Source of the DNA: Pseudomonas sp. 31-12
Lineage (GTDB): Bacteria > Pseudomonadota > Gammaproteobacteria > Pseudomonadales > Pseudomonadaceae
DNA: 64,000 nt
Direction: 5' to 3'
NCBI RefSeq assembly: GCF_003151075.1
Contig: NZ_CP029482.1
Span: 3,348,001 to 3,412,000, forward strand
Below are positions 9,788-19,643 of this stretch, in pieces. The first letter of the stretch is position 1. Every line of letters starts with the position of its first letter. The translations under genes and the position numbers were made by a program. Under the pieces are notes generated by a model that had not been told where the DNA came from, did not search any database, and saw only the letters and a list, made by a program, of their open reading frames with translations.

Positions 9788-11245
9788 ATGTCGAAAGTTA
9801 AGAACAACGCTATTGATCTTGCCGAACAGGCTTTTTCGCCATTGCAATCATTGGCTGTGCCCAGTTCCGCGTACAACCAGATCGACAGCTTCAGCCATCA
9901 GTATGACCGGGGTGGCAATCTCACGGTCAATGGCAAACCTTCCTATTCCGTCGACGAGGCAGCAACCCAATTGCTGCGTGACGGCGCTGCCTACCAGGAC
10001 AAGGACGGCAGCGGCAAAATCGAACTGACCTACACGTTCCTGACCTCGGCGTCGTCGAGCACCATGAACAAGCACGGGATTTCCGGCTTCAGTCAGTTCA
10101 GCGCCCAGCAGAAAGCCCAGGCCGTGCTCGCCATGCAATCCTGGGCCGATGTGGCCAAAGTCACTTTCACCGAGAAAGCCACAGGCGGCGACGGTCACAT
10201 GACCTTCGGCAACTACAGCAGCGGCCAGGACGGCGCAGCGGCATTCGCCTACCTGCCTGGCACCGGCGCCGGTTATGACGGTACTTCGTGGTATCTGACC
10301 AACAGCAGCTACACGCCCAACAAGACGCCGGACCTGAACAACTACGGTCGTCAAACCCTGACCCACGAAATCGGTCACAGTCTGGGCCTGGCCCACCCCG
10401 GCGACTACAACGCCGGTGAGGGCGCGCCGACCTACAACGACGCGACCTACGCGGAAGACACTCGCGGTTACAGCCTCATGAGCTACTGGAGTGAAAGCAA
10501 TACCGACCAGAACTTCAGCAAGGGCGGCGTCGAGGCGTATGCGTCCGGTCCGCTGCTGGACGATATTGCCGCCATCCAGAAGCTCTACGGAGCCAACACC
10601 ACCACCCGCACCGGTGACACCACCTACGGTTTCAATTCCAACGCCGGTCGCGATTTCCTGAGCGCGTCTTCGTCGTCGGACAAGGTCGTGTTCTCGGTAT
10701 GGGATGCGGGCGGAAAGGACACGCTGGACTTCTCCGGCTTCACCCAAAACCAGAAAATCAACCTCAATGAAGCCTCGTTCTCCGACGTTGGCGGCTTGGT
10801 GGGCAACGTTTCCATTGCCAAGGGTGCCACCATCGAGAACGCAATCGGTGGTTCGGGCAGCGACCTGCTGATTGGTAATGGCGTGTCCAATGAGCTGAAG
10901 GGCGGGGCCGGCAACGACCTCATCTACGGCGCGGGCGGTGCGGACAAATTGTGGGGCGGTACCGGTTCGGACACTTTTGTGTTCGCGGCCAGCAGTGACT
11001 CCAAGCCGGGTGTAGCGGATCAGATCCTCGATTTTGTCAGCGGCCTGGACAAGATCGACCTGACCGGCATCACCAAAGGCGCAGGCCTGCACTTCGTGAG
11101 TTCGTTCACTGGTGCGGCAGGCGATGCAGTGTTGACCTCCTCGGGCGGTAATAGCCTGTTGTCGGTGGATTTCTCCGGGCATGGCGTGGCTGATTTCCTG
11201 GTCAGCACCGTTGGCCAGGCGGCGTTCTCGGACATCGTGGCCTGA
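9788..11245 (+). CDS. aprA: Serralysin-type alkaline metalloprotease (AprA/AprX)
   Basis: The 485-residue secreted protease has the zinc motif [12 protein letters not shown] (His193, Glu194, His197, His203) and the Met-turn SLMSYW. A C-terminal beta-roll has RTX repeats such as [20 protein letters not shown], and the protein ends in the DIVA-type export signal. There is no Sec signal peptide, which is normal for type I secretion. The ATG at 9788 has AAGGAAG upstream; in-frame codons further upstream are spurious. The inhibitor gene and the AprDEF exporter genes follow. In cold-growing Pseudomonas this heat-stable enzyme degrades casein and other proteins. Confidence 0.97.
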   Translation: MSKVKNNAIDLAEQAFSPLQSLAVPSSAYNQIDSFSHQYDRGGNLTVNGKPSYSVDEAATQLLRDGAAYQDKDGSGKIELTYTFLTSASSSTMNKHGISGFSQFSAQQKAQAVLAMQSWADVAKVTFTEKATGGDGHMTFGNYSSGQDGAAAFAYLPGTGAGYDGTSWYLTNSSYTPNKTPDLNNYGRQTLTHEIGHSLGLAHPGDYNAGEGAPTYNDATYAEDTRGYSLMSYWSESNTDQNFSKGGVEAYASGPLLDDIAAIQKLYGANTTTRTGDTTYGFNSNAGRDFLSASSSSDKVVFSVWDAGGKDTLDFSGFTQNQKINLNEASFSDVGGLVGNVSIAKGATIENAIGGSGSDLLIGNGVSNELKGGAGNDLIYGAGGADKLWGGTGSDTFVFAASSDSKPGVADQILDFVSGLDKIDLTGITKGAGLHFVSSFTGAAGDAVLTSSGGNSLLSVDFSGHGVADFLVSTVGQAAFSDIVA

Positions 11246-11260
11246 TACAAGGCTAAAAGG

Positions 11261-11293
11261 AGCGCGACGCTTGATGCGCCGCGCTCTGTCCTT
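11261..11293 (+). terminator. Hairpin between aprA and aprI
   Basis: A GC-rich stem-loop, GGAGCGCGACG...GCGCCGCGCTCT (imperfect), follows the aprA stop. It lacks a clear T-run, so it may be an attenuator or mRNA-stabilising hairpin that lowers expression of the downstream genes. Confidence 0.4.
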
Positions 11294-11342
11294 GCATCGA
11301 TGTGCACTGTGCGTAAGGCTACACGCCGGAGTTGAAAGTCCT

Positions 11343-11765
11343 ATGACCCTTAACGCCTTTACCTACAGAACGACCGCGTGGCTGTTGGCGACGCTGATGA
11401 TGTTTCTTGGAGATGTAGCCATGGCAAGCAGCCTGAAATTAGCAGACCCCTCGGAACTCGCCGGGAAATGGCAGGCCACCCTGATAGCCAAGTCGGACTC
11501 GCCGGAGTCTCAGGCTTTGCAGGATAAACCGTCGAACGTTTGCGTCATTGAGCTTGTAGCGAACCAGACCCTGGGCGAGGGGGCGGATTGCCTCGGCGCG
11601 TGGCTGCATGACACTGCGGTTGGCTGGTTCCCGGAACCGGACGGCATCGCAATCACCGGCAAAGAAGGCTCAAGAATCGTGTTTTTCAGCCGACAGCATG
11701 AAGGGCTTTATCAACGCACCTTGAAGTCGGGTCTGATCATTACGCTCCAGCGCGTTGCGCCATAA
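11343..11765 (+). CDS. aprI: Alkaline protease inhibitor (AprI/Inh family)
   Basis: The 140-residue periplasmic protein has an N-terminal signal peptide of about 30 residues ending in VAMA. The mature domain carries SLKLADPSELAGKWQATLI, two cysteines (NVCVIEL and ADCLGAW) that form the family disulfide, and the GIAITGKEGSRIVFF barrel strands. The N-terminal residues of Inh proteins plug the active site of the cognate serralysin and so protect the periplasm. It lies between aprA and aprD, as in other members of the group. The ATG at 11343 is chosen because the signal peptide begins there. Confidence 0.93.
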   Translation: MTLNAFTYRTTAWLLATLMMFLGDVAMASSLKLADPSELAGKWQATLIAKSDSPESQALQDKPSNVCVIELVANQTLGEGADCLGAWLHDTAVGWFPEPDGIAITGKEGSRIVFFSRQHEGLYQRTLKSGLIITLQRVAP

Positions 11766-11975
11766 GCGCAAAGTGCCGACCGACGCAAGTGTTGGATATA
11801 AAGCCCGTAGTTGCCGTTAAAAGTGACAGATCAATAACCAGGCTTTTATGTAAAGCATAAAAAGTTGTTGTTCATTTGTAAGCGCTGACTGGCAAAGAAT
11901 GTCTCGACACGCGTGCGGACAGTTAATTGAAACCTCGCCAAAACAGGGCGAGGAATATCATCTCAGGAAAAATCA

Positions 11976-13751
11976 ATGAAGATGGCGAAGGCCCCAGCCA
12001 CCGCACCGTTATTCAAGGCACTGGGCGACTATAAAAGCATCCTGATCAGCGTCGGTTGTTTCACCGCGTTAATTAACGTGCTGATGCTGGTTCCGTCGAT
12101 TTACATGCTCCAGGTCTACGACCGCGTGCTGTCTTCGCAAAACGAAACCACCCTGGCCATGCTGTCGCTGATGGTGGTCGGGTTTTTCGCCTTCATCGGT
12201 TTGCTTGAGATCGTACGCAGTTTCATCGTCATCCGCATCGGCAGCCAGTTGGAGCGCCGTTTCAACCTGCGGGTCTATCAGGCCGCGTTCGAGCGCAACC
12301 TGCTCAAGGGCGAGGGCAACGCCGGGCAGTCCCTTGGCGATCTGACCCACATTCGCCAATTCGTCACCGGGCCTGCGCTATTCGCGTTCTTCGATGCGCC
12401 GTGGTTTCCGGTTTACCTGTTCGTGATCTACCTGTTCAACGTCTGGCTCGGCGTTTTCGCAACCGTGGGCGCAGTGGTGCTGATCGGCCTCGCTTGCCTG
12501 AACGAGGCGATGACCAAAAAGCCCTTGGGCGAAGCTGCAGGGTTTTCCCAGAAGTCCAGCCAACTGGCCACCAGTCACTTGCACAACGCCGAAACCATTC
12601 AGGCCATGGGCATGCTCGGGGTGTTGCGCAAGCGCTGGTTCCAGGTGCATTCGCGTTTTCTCGGTCTGCAGAATCAGGCCAGCGACACCGGCGCCATCAT
12701 CAGCTCCCTGAGCAAGACCTTGCGTCTGTGCCTGCAATCCCTGGTTCTGGGCTTGGGCGCTTTGCTCGTGATCAAAGGCGACATGACGGCCGGGATGATG
12801 ATCGCCGGCTCGATTCTGATGGGCCGGGTCCTGAGCCCCATCGATCAACTGATCGCAGTCTGGAAACAATGGAGCGGCGCCAAGCTCGCCTATCGTCGTC
12901 TTGATTCGCTGCTGCAAGCCTTTCCACCGAGTGATGAAGCCATGGCGCTGCCGGCGCCGAAGGGGCAGATCACCTTTGAACAAGTCAGCGCCGGCCCTCC
13001 GGGGCAACGTGCCGCGACCCTGCACATGGTCAATTTCAGCCTGGGTGCCGGCGAAGTGTTGGGTGTGCTTGGCGCCTCCGGCTCCGGTAAATCGACCCTG
13101 GCCCGTGTGCTTGTCGGCGTCTGGCCAACCCTCGGCGGCACTGTGCGGCTTGATGGCGCGGACATCCATCGCTGGAACCGCGACGACCTCGGTCCGTATA
13201 TCGGGTACTTACCCCAGGACATCGAATTGTTCAGCGGCAGCATCGCCGAAAACATCGCCCGGTTTCGCGAGGCCGACCCACAACAAGTCGTCGAGGCGGC
13301 GCAACAGGCCGGCGTCCATGAGTTGATCCTGCGCATGCCGCAGGGCTACGACACGGTGCTCGGCGAGGACGGCAGCGGTTTGTCCGGCGGCCAGAAGCAA
13401 CGGGTGGCATTGGCCCGCGCGCTGTACGGCAAGCCAAGCCTGGTAGTGCTGGATGAACCCAATTCCAACCTCGACACCGTGGGCGAAGCGGCACTGGCCG
13501 GCGCCATCGCGCAGATGAAAGCCCAGGGCACCAGCGTGATTCTGGTGACCCATCGTTCCTCGGCCTTGGCCCAGGCCGACAAATTGCTGGTGCTCAACGA
13601 AGGTCGTTTGCAGGCCTTTGGGCCCAGCCAGGAAGTGCTCAAGGCACTCTCCGGCGCCCAGGAACAGCAACGCGAAAAAACAGCGCAAGCACCGGGCGGG
13701 CTCAGCATGAGCCGCCAGTATCAGCCCACGACAAGGAATTCGGGTGTATGA
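11976..13751 (+). CDS. aprD: Type I secretion ABC transporter AprD (inner membrane permease/ATPase)
   Basis: The 591-residue protein has an N-terminal membrane domain (about residues 20-310, beginning ILISVGCFTALINVLMLVPS). The ATPase domain carries Walker A GASGSGKST, signature LSGGQKQR and Walker B LVVLDEPNSNLD. It powers export of AprA and, by context, the two RTX lipases. It starts 210 bases after aprI, a gap with no gene. Its 3' end overlaps aprE by four bases (ATGA), showing translational coupling. Confidence 0.95.
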   Translation: MKMAKAPATAPLFKALGDYKSILISVGCFTALINVLMLVPSIYMLQVYDRVLSSQNETTLAMLSLMVVGFFAFIGLLEIVRSFIVIRIGSQLERRFNLRVYQAAFERNLLKGEGNAGQSLGDLTHIRQFVTGPALFAFFDAPWFPVYLFVIYLFNVWLGVFATVGAVVLIGLACLNEAMTKKPLGEAAGFSQKSSQLATSHLHNAETIQAMGMLGVLRKRWFQVHSRFLGLQNQASDTGAIISSLSKTLRLCLQSLVLGLGALLVIKGDMTAGMMIAGSILMGRVLSPIDQLIAVWKQWSGAKLAYRRLDSLLQAFPPSDEAMALPAPKGQITFEQVSAGPPGQRAATLHMVNFSLGAGEVLGVLGASGSGKSTLARVLVGVWPTLGGTVRLDGADIHRWNRDDLGPYIGYLPQDIELFSGSIAENIARFREADPQQVVEAAQQAGVHELILRMPQGYDTVLGEDGSGLSGGQKQRVALARALYGKPSLVVLDEPNSNLDTVGEAALAGAIAQMKAQGTSVILVTHRSSALAQADKLLVLNEGRLQAFGPSQEVLKALSGAQEQQREKTAQAPGGLSMSRQYQPTTRNSGV

Positions 13752-15097
13752 CCAGCGCTCGCATGAACACTGAAAACGAAGCGACGATGGAACACGATTA
13801 CATCGCTGAACGCCCGGAGCGTGATGCGCGTTTCTTCGCCCGCATGGGCTGGATTCTGGCGATCGTCGGCGCCGGCAGTTTCTTCACCTGGGCAAGCCTC
13901 GCGCCACTCGACCAAGGCATTCCGGTGCAAGGCACGGTCGTGGTCTCCGGCAAGCGCAAGGCCGTGCAATCGATGAGTAACGGCGTGGTCAGCCGGATTC
14001 TGGTGCGCGAGGGCCAAGTGGTTAAGCAGGGCCAGCCGCTGTTTCAGCTCGACCAGACTCAGGTCGCCGCCGACGTGCAATCGCTGCAGGCGCAATACCG
14101 CATGGCCTGGGCCAGCCTGGCCCGTTGGCAGAGCGAGCGGGACAACCTCAAACAAGTAAATTTCCCCGCCCAGTTGAGCAACGATCCTGATCCGCGCCTG
14201 GCCTTGGTCCTCGAGGGCCAGCGGCAATTGTTCAGCAGCCGCCGCGAAGCGTTTTCCCGCGAGCAGGCGGGCTTGCGCGCCAGCATCGAAGGCGCGAGTG
14301 CGCAACTGGCCGGCATGCGCCGCGCACGGACGGACCTGACGGCCCAGGCCAGCTCCTTGCAACAACAACTGAGCAATCTGCAGCCCTTGGCGGACAACGG
14401 CTACATCCCGCGCAACCGCTTGATGGAGTACCAGCGGCAACTGTCGCAGGTGCAGCAGCAATTGGCGGAAAACAGTGGTGAAAGCGGCCGGGTCGAGCAG
14501 GGCATTCTCGAGTCGCGCCTGAAGTTGCAACAGCACATCGAGGAATACCAGAAAGAAGTCCGCACACAACTGGCCGACGCGCAGCTCAAAAGTGTGACCC
14601 TGGAAGAGCAATTGACCTCCGCCGGCTTCGATCTGCAACACAGCGAAATCATCGCTACCGCCGACGGCATTGCGGTCAACCTTGGGGTTCACACCGAAGG
14701 TGCTGTGGTCCGCCAAGGCGAAACCTTGCTGGAGATCGTGCCGCAAGGCACTCGCCTGGAAGTGGAAGGGCACCTGCCGATCAACCTGATCGACAAGGTC
14801 GGCACCCACTTGCCGGTGGACATTCTGTTCACCGCATTCAACCAGAGCCGTACACCGCGTGTACCCGGCGAAGTCAGCCTGATCTCCGCCGACCAGATGG
14901 TCGACGAGAAAACCGGCGCGCCGTATTACGTGCTGCGCAGCAGCGTCAGCGACCAGGCCATGGAAAAACTCAACGGGCTGGTGATCAAGCCCGGCATGCC
15001 GGCGGAAATGTTCGTGCGCACCGGTGAACGTTCACTCCTCAACTATTTGTTCAAACCGCTGCTCGACCGGGCAGGCTCCGCGTTGACCGAGGAATAA
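13748..15097 (+). CDS. aprE: Type I secretion membrane fusion protein AprE (HlyD family)
   Basis: The 449-residue protein has a short cytoplasmic start and one transmembrane helix (GWILAIVGAGSFFTWASLAPL). A split lipoyl-like domain (GKRKAVQSMSNGVVSRILVREGQVVKQGQPLF) and a long coiled-coil middle follow, then the C-terminal beta-barrel domain. It bridges AprD and the outer-membrane channel AprF. It overlaps aprD by four bases and is two bases from aprF. Confidence 0.94.
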   Translation: MTSARMNTENEATMEHDYIAERPERDARFFARMGWILAIVGAGSFFTWASLAPLDQGIPVQGTVVVSGKRKAVQSMSNGVVSRILVREGQVVKQGQPLFQLDQTQVAADVQSLQAQYRMAWASLARWQSERDNLKQVNFPAQLSNDPDPRLALVLEGQRQLFSSRREAFSREQAGLRASIEGASAQLAGMRRARTDLTAQASSLQQQLSNLQPLADNGYIPRNRLMEYQRQLSQVQQQLAENSGESGRVEQGILESRLKLQQHIEEYQKEVRTQLADAQLKSVTLEEQLTSAGFDLQHSEIIATADGIAVNLGVHTEGAVVRQGETLLEIVPQGTRLEVEGHLPINLIDKVGTHLPVDILFTAFNQSRTPRVPGEVSLISADQMVDEKTGAPYYVLRSSVSDQAMEKLNGLVIKPGMPAEMFVRTGERSLLNYLFKPLLDRAGSALTEE

Positions 15098-15099
15098 GG

Positions 15100-16467
15100 A
15101 TGTTCGGCTGTATGAATAAGCTTTCAATGCTCACAGCCACCCTGGCGTTGCTGACGTGCAACAGTGTGATGGCCGCCATGGGGCCGTTCGAGATCTACGA
15201 GCAAGCGTTGCGCAATGACCCGGTGTTCCTTGGTGCGATCAAGGAGCGCGATGCGGGCCTTGAAAATCGCATCATCGGCCGCGCCGGGCTGTTGCCCAGG
15301 ATCGGTTACACCTACAACAAGGGCCGCAACACCTCCAAGGTCACGCAAATCAATGAAGGTCGGCCGGACTTCACCGAGGACCGCAACTACAGCAGCTATG
15401 GCTCTAACCTGACCCTGCAACAGCCATTGCTCGATTACGAAGCCTACGCGGCGTATCGCAAAGGCGTGGCGCAATCGTTGTTTGCCGACGAAGCCTTCCG
15501 CGGCAAGAGCCAGGAATTGCTGGTTCGTGTGCTGGAAAACTACACCAATGCGCTGTTCGCCCAGGATCAGATCGACATCGCGCTGGCCAAGAAGAAAGCC
15601 TTCGAACAGCAGTTCCAGCAGAACGAGCAGATGTTCCGTCAGGGCGAGGGCACGCGCACCGACATTCTTGAAGCCGAGTCCCGCTACGAGCTGGCGACCG
15701 CCGAGGAAATCGAGGCGCGCAACGAGCAGGATGCGTCCTTGCGCGAACTGGGCGCGCTGATTGGCGTGCCGGCCGTCGACATCACGGACCTGGCGCCGCT
15801 GGACCAGAACTTCCAGACCTTCAGCCTGCAGCCGGCCAACTTCGACACTTGGCACGAGATGGCCGTGGCCAACAACCCGAACCTGGCCTCCCAGCGCGAG
15901 GCGGTGGACGTTGCGCGTTATGAAGTCGAACGCAACCGCGCCGGGCACTTCCCGAAAGTCAGTGCGTACGCTTCCGTGCGTCAGAACGAGTCGGAAAGCG
16001 GCAACACCTACAACCAGCGTTACGACACCAACACCATCGGCATCGAAGTCAGCGTGCCGTTGTATGCCGGTGGCGGGGTGTCGGCGTCGACCCGACAGGC
16101 CAGCCGCACCATGGAACAGGCCGAGTACGAACTGGACGGCAAGACCCGGCAAACCCTGATCGAACTGAGGCGGCAATTCAGTGCCTGCCTGTCGGGGGTG
16201 AACAAACTGCGGGCTTATCAGAAAGCCCTGAAGTCGGCGGAAGCACTGGTGGTCTCGACCAGGCAAAGCATCCTGGGCGGTGAGCGGGTGAACCTGGATG
16301 CGTTAAATGCCGAACAACAACTATTTACCACCCGCCGGGATTTGGCACAGGCAAGGTACGACTACCTGATGGCCTGGACCAAGTTGCATTACTACGCCGG
16401 GACCTTGAGCGAGCAGGATCTGGCCAAGGTGGACGAGGCGTTCGGCCAGGGCCCAAGGACCCAATGA
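15100..16467 (+). CDS. aprF: Type I secretion outer membrane channel AprF (TolC family)
   Basis: The 455-residue protein has a signal peptide ending near SVMA, then the TolC-family repeats (ALRNDPVFLGAIKERDAG; NNPNLASQREAVDVARYEVERNRAG) and the conserved QQPLLDYEAY segment. It forms the trimeric outer-membrane tunnel for the AprDEF exporter. The ATG at 15100 follows GAGGAATAAGG; a second ATG at 15112 would also leave an intact signal peptide. Confidence 0.93.
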   Translation: MFGCMNKLSMLTATLALLTCNSVMAAMGPFEIYEQALRNDPVFLGAIKERDAGLENRIIGRAGLLPRIGYTYNKGRNTSKVTQINEGRPDFTEDRNYSSYGSNLTLQQPLLDYEAYAAYRKGVAQSLFADEAFRGKSQELLVRVLENYTNALFAQDQIDIALAKKKAFEQQFQQNEQMFRQGEGTRTDILEAESRYELATAEEIEARNEQDASLRELGALIGVPAVDITDLAPLDQNFQTFSLQPANFDTWHEMAVANNPNLASQREAVDVARYEVERNRAGHFPKVSAYASVRQNESESGNTYNQRYDTNTIGIEVSVPLYAGGGVSASTRQASRTMEQAEYELDGKTRQTLIELRRQFSACLSGVNKLRAYQKALKSAEALVVSTRQSILGGERVNLDALNAEQQLFTTRRDLAQARYDYLMAWTKLHYYAGTLSEQDLAKVDEAFGQGPRTQ

Positions 16468-16486
16468 TTTCCTGACGTAACACCCC

Positions 16487-16516
16487 TGTGGTGAGGGGAT
16501 AAATCCCCTCACCACA
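16487..16516. repeat. Perfect 14-bp palindrome between aprF and the first autotransporter gene
   Basis: TGTGGTGAGGGGAT and its complement are separated by two bases. A close copy occurs at 51405-51436, so this is a REP-type element. It could act as a processing or partial termination site inside the operon. Confidence 0.7.
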
Positions 16517-16595
16517 TGTTTCGCCAACTGCACAGATGCGTTGCGGCCCTTAATGGGCAACCAGAATTCTAAAAACGCCAAAAAAGCGAGAAGTG

Positions 16596-19559
16596 ATGAA
16601 CATGGACGTACAGATCAAGCCGATGTCGGTCGGCACGTTGTTGCTCTGGATTTCAGTAGCGCCCGGCTCGGCCCAGGCGCTTTATCAGGAAACCGGCACC
16701 CTGGGCGATGCCGCCAGTTGGCGTACCGCAGAATTCCAGCGCGATTGGGGTCTGGCCCGCATGCAGGCCGATCAGGCGTACGCCGCCGGCATTACCGGTA
16801 AAGGCGTAAAAATCGGCGAGCTCGATTCAGGCTTCGATGCGTCCCACCCCGAATTCGCCACCGACCGTTACCACGCGGTGCTGGCCAGCGGCAGTTACGT
16901 CGACGGTTCACTGTTCAATGTCGACGGCACCCTCAACGCCAACAACGACTCCCACGGCACCCACGTCGCCGGCACCATCGGTGCGTCCCGCGATGGCACC
17001 GGTATGCACGGCGTGGCGTACAACGCGCAGGTCTACGTCGGCAACACCAACAAGAACGATAGTTTTCTGTTTGGTCCCAATCCGGATCCGCACTACTTCA
17101 AAGCGGTCTATAACGCCTTGGCCGACGCTGGCGTGCGTGCGATCAATAACAGCTGGGGCAGTCAGCCGCCGGACGTCAGCTATCGCACCCTCGGCGATCT
17201 GCACGCCGCTTACGCGCAGCACTGGAACAAAGGCACCTGGCTAGACGAAGCGGCGGGCGTTTCCCGACGCGGCGTGATCAACGTGTTCAGCGCCGGCAAC
17301 AGCGGCTACCCGAATGCCAGCGTGCGTTCGGCCTTGCCGTATTTTGAACCGGACCTGGAGGGTCACTGGTTGGCGGTTTCGGGGCTGGATCAAAGCAATC
17401 AACAGAAGTACAACCAGTGCGGCATCGCCAAGTATTGGTGCATCACCACCCCCGGCGCGAAGATCGACAGCACCATTCCCGACGGCGGTTATGCGATCAA
17501 GTCCGGCACGTCCATGTCCGCGCCACACGCCACCGGCGCTTTGGCGTTGGTGATGGAACGCTATCCGTACATGACCAACCAGCAGGCGCTGGAAACCCTG
17601 CTGACCACCGCCACCCAACTCGACGGTTCTGTCACCCAGGCGCCGAATACCCGCGTCGGCTGGGGCGTGGCCAACCTTGAACGGGCGATGCGCGGGCCGG
17701 GGCAATTGCTTGGGCGCTTCGACGCCAATCTGGGGGCAGGGCAGAGCGATGTCTGGAGCAACGACATCTCGGACAACGCATTGATCCAGCGGCAGAGCGA
17801 AGACACCGCCGAACGCAGTGCCTGGCAACAGACCTTGAGCATCAAAGGTTGGCAGAACGGTGTGCCGGCCGGTGCCAGCCAACAGGACCAGACGGATTAC
17901 GCCGTCGGCATGGCTCGCGATTCAGCCGCCGCCAACCGGGTCTACGAAGGCAGCCTGATCAAGTCCGGTGCCGGTCGCTTGATGCTGACCGGTGACAATA
18001 GCTATCGCGGGGCAACCACGGTCAATGGCGGTTTGCTGTCGGTCAACGGTTCGCTGGCATCCCGTGTGACCGTCAATGACAGCGGCACGCTGGGCGGGTC
18101 GGGACGAATCGGCGCCCTGACCGCCAACCGCGGCGCTACCATCGCGCCGGGCAATTCCATCGGCACCTTGCAGGTCGCTGGCGACGTGACGTTTGCCCCC
18201 GGTTCGACCTACGCGGTGGAGCTGTCGCCGACCGACAGCGACCGCATCATCGCGGGCGGCACGGCCACCGTCAGCGGCGCGACAGTCAGCCTGTCGCTGG
18301 AAAACAGCCCGACCTTGCTCAGCACCCACCAAGTGCAAAGCCTGCTCGGTCATCAATACAACATCCTGCAAGCGGCCGGCGGCATTCAAGGTCAGTTCGG
18401 TGCGGTGCTGCCCAACTATCTGTTCATTGGCGGCAGCCTCGATTACGCCGCCACCGGTATTCAACTGAGTGTGGAGCGCAACGATACGACGTTCGCCAGC
18501 GTCGGCCAGACGCCGAATCAGCGCGCCGTTGCCTCAGCTGTGGAAGGGCTTGGAGCGGGGAATCCGGTTTACGAAAGTCTGCTGCTGTCGCCCACCGCAA
18601 CGTCCGCACAGCAGGCGTTCCAGCAGTTGTCGGGGGAAATTTACCCGGCGTTGGGCTCGGTGCTGATCAACGACAGCCGTTACTTGCGTGATGCGGTCGG
18701 TGAGCGACTGATTGACGCTAAAGGTTCTCAAAGCAATGGCTGGATCAAAGCGTTGGGGGCTTGGGGCAAGACCGACGACCGCCATGACACCGCCGGTTAC
18801 ACCACCTCGATTGGCGGCTTGCTCGCCGGTGTCGATGGCGCGATCGACGAGCAAACCCGCATCGGTCTGGTCACGGGCTACAGCGACAGTTCCGTGAGCA
18901 TGGGCTCGGGCACCCATTCATCGGCCAAGGTCGACAGCTATCACTTGGGTGCCTATGCCGGCCGCGAGTTGGGCGCCTGGCGCCTGAGTGCTGGTGGTGC
19001 CTATAGCTGGCATCGCGCCGACGTCAAACGTGACCTGCAATACGGCGACGTCAGCGCCAAACAGAAAGCTAAAGTCGATGCCGGCACCACTCAAGTGTTC
19101 GGTGAGGCGGCGTATCGCCTGAACCTGCAACCGCTGGCGCTCGAACCCTTTGCCAATCTGGCTTACGTGCACCTCGACACCGAAGGCTTCACCGAGAAAG
19201 GCGATGGCGCCGCACTGAAAAGCAGTGGCGACACGCGGGATGCGGTGCTCAGCACCTTGGGCGTGCGCGCGTTGAAAACCGTGAACCTGTCCAGCCAGCA
19301 GCAACTAGACCTGAGCGGCAGCCTCGGCTGGCAGCACAACCTGAGCAATACCGATGCTGAAGAACATCTGGCATTTGCCAGCGGCAGCACGGCGTTCTCG
19401 GTGGAAGGTTCGCCAATGGTGCGTGACGCGGCGCTGATAGGCGCCCATGCCAGCCTGGCCCTGAGCCGGGATGTTCGCGTGAACCTCGATTACACCGGCC
19501 AACTGGCCAGCCGCGAGAAAAGTCATGGCGTAGGGCTGAGCCTCAATTGGCAGTTCTGA
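16596..19559 (+). CDS. Autotransporter subtilisin-like serine protease (first of two, PspB/PrtA type)
   Basis: This 987-residue type Va secreted protease has a signal peptide of about 28 residues (ending AQA). The subtilase domain carries the triad Asp77 (GELDSGFD), His120 (DSHGTHVAG) and Ser306 (GTSMSAPH). A passenger-associated strand repeat lies near residues 450-500, and a C-terminal beta-barrel domain of about 280 residues ends in the outer-membrane Phe (LSLNWQF). The second autotransporter downstream shares the linker and barrel closely but differs in the protease part. Proteins of this kind sit in the apr-lip cluster of fluorescent pseudomonads. Substrates are unknown. Confidence 0.92.
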   Translation: MNMDVQIKPMSVGTLLLWISVAPGSAQALYQETGTLGDAASWRTAEFQRDWGLARMQADQAYAAGITGKGVKIGELDSGFDASHPEFATDRYHAVLASGSYVDGSLFNVDGTLNANNDSHGTHVAGTIGASRDGTGMHGVAYNAQVYVGNTNKNDSFLFGPNPDPHYFKAVYNALADAGVRAINNSWGSQPPDVSYRTLGDLHAAYAQHWNKGTWLDEAAGVSRRGVINVFSAGNSGYPNASVRSALPYFEPDLEGHWLAVSGLDQSNQQKYNQCGIAKYWCITTPGAKIDSTIPDGGYAIKSGTSMSAPHATGALALVMERYPYMTNQQALETLLTTATQLDGSVTQAPNTRVGWGVANLERAMRGPGQLLGRFDANLGAGQSDVWSNDISDNALIQRQSEDTAERSAWQQTLSIKGWQNGVPAGASQQDQTDYAVGMARDSAAANRVYEGSLIKSGAGRLMLTGDNSYRGATTVNGGLLSVNGSLASRVTVNDSGTLGGSGRIGALTANRGATIAPGNSIGTLQVAGDVTFAPGSTYAVELSPTDSDRIIAGGTATVSGATVSLSLENSPTLLSTHQVQSLLGHQYNILQAAGGIQGQFGAVLPNYLFIGGSLDYAATGIQLSVERNDTTFASVGQTPNQRAVASAVEGLGAGNPVYESLLLSPTATSAQQAFQQLSGEIYPALGSVLINDSRYLRDAVGERLIDAKGSQSNGWIKALGAWGKTDDRHDTAGYTTSIGGLLAGVDGAIDEQTRIGLVTGYSDSSVSMGSGTHSSAKVDSYHLGAYAGRELGAWRLSAGGAYSWHRADVKRDLQYGDVSAKQKAKVDAGTTQVFGEAAYRLNLQPLALEPFANLAYVHLDTEGFTEKGDGAALKSSGDTRDAVLSTLGVRALKTVNLSSQQQLDLSGSLGWQHNLSNTDAEEHLAFASGSTAFSVEGSPMVRDAALIGAHASLALSRDVRVNLDYTGQLASREKSHGVGLSLNWQF

Positions 19560-19643
19560 CGCGACCCTTGTAGCAGCTTCACACCATGAAAGTGTGCTTT
19601 TCAAGGCACAGGATTTCGCAACACAACTAAGGACGGTAGCTGG

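Noticed and set aside
9848..11182. Antisense open frame of 444 codons opposite aprA
   Set aside because: Its repetitive Val/Gly/Ala composition reflects the complement of the RTX repeats; no ribosome site or family resemblance was seen.
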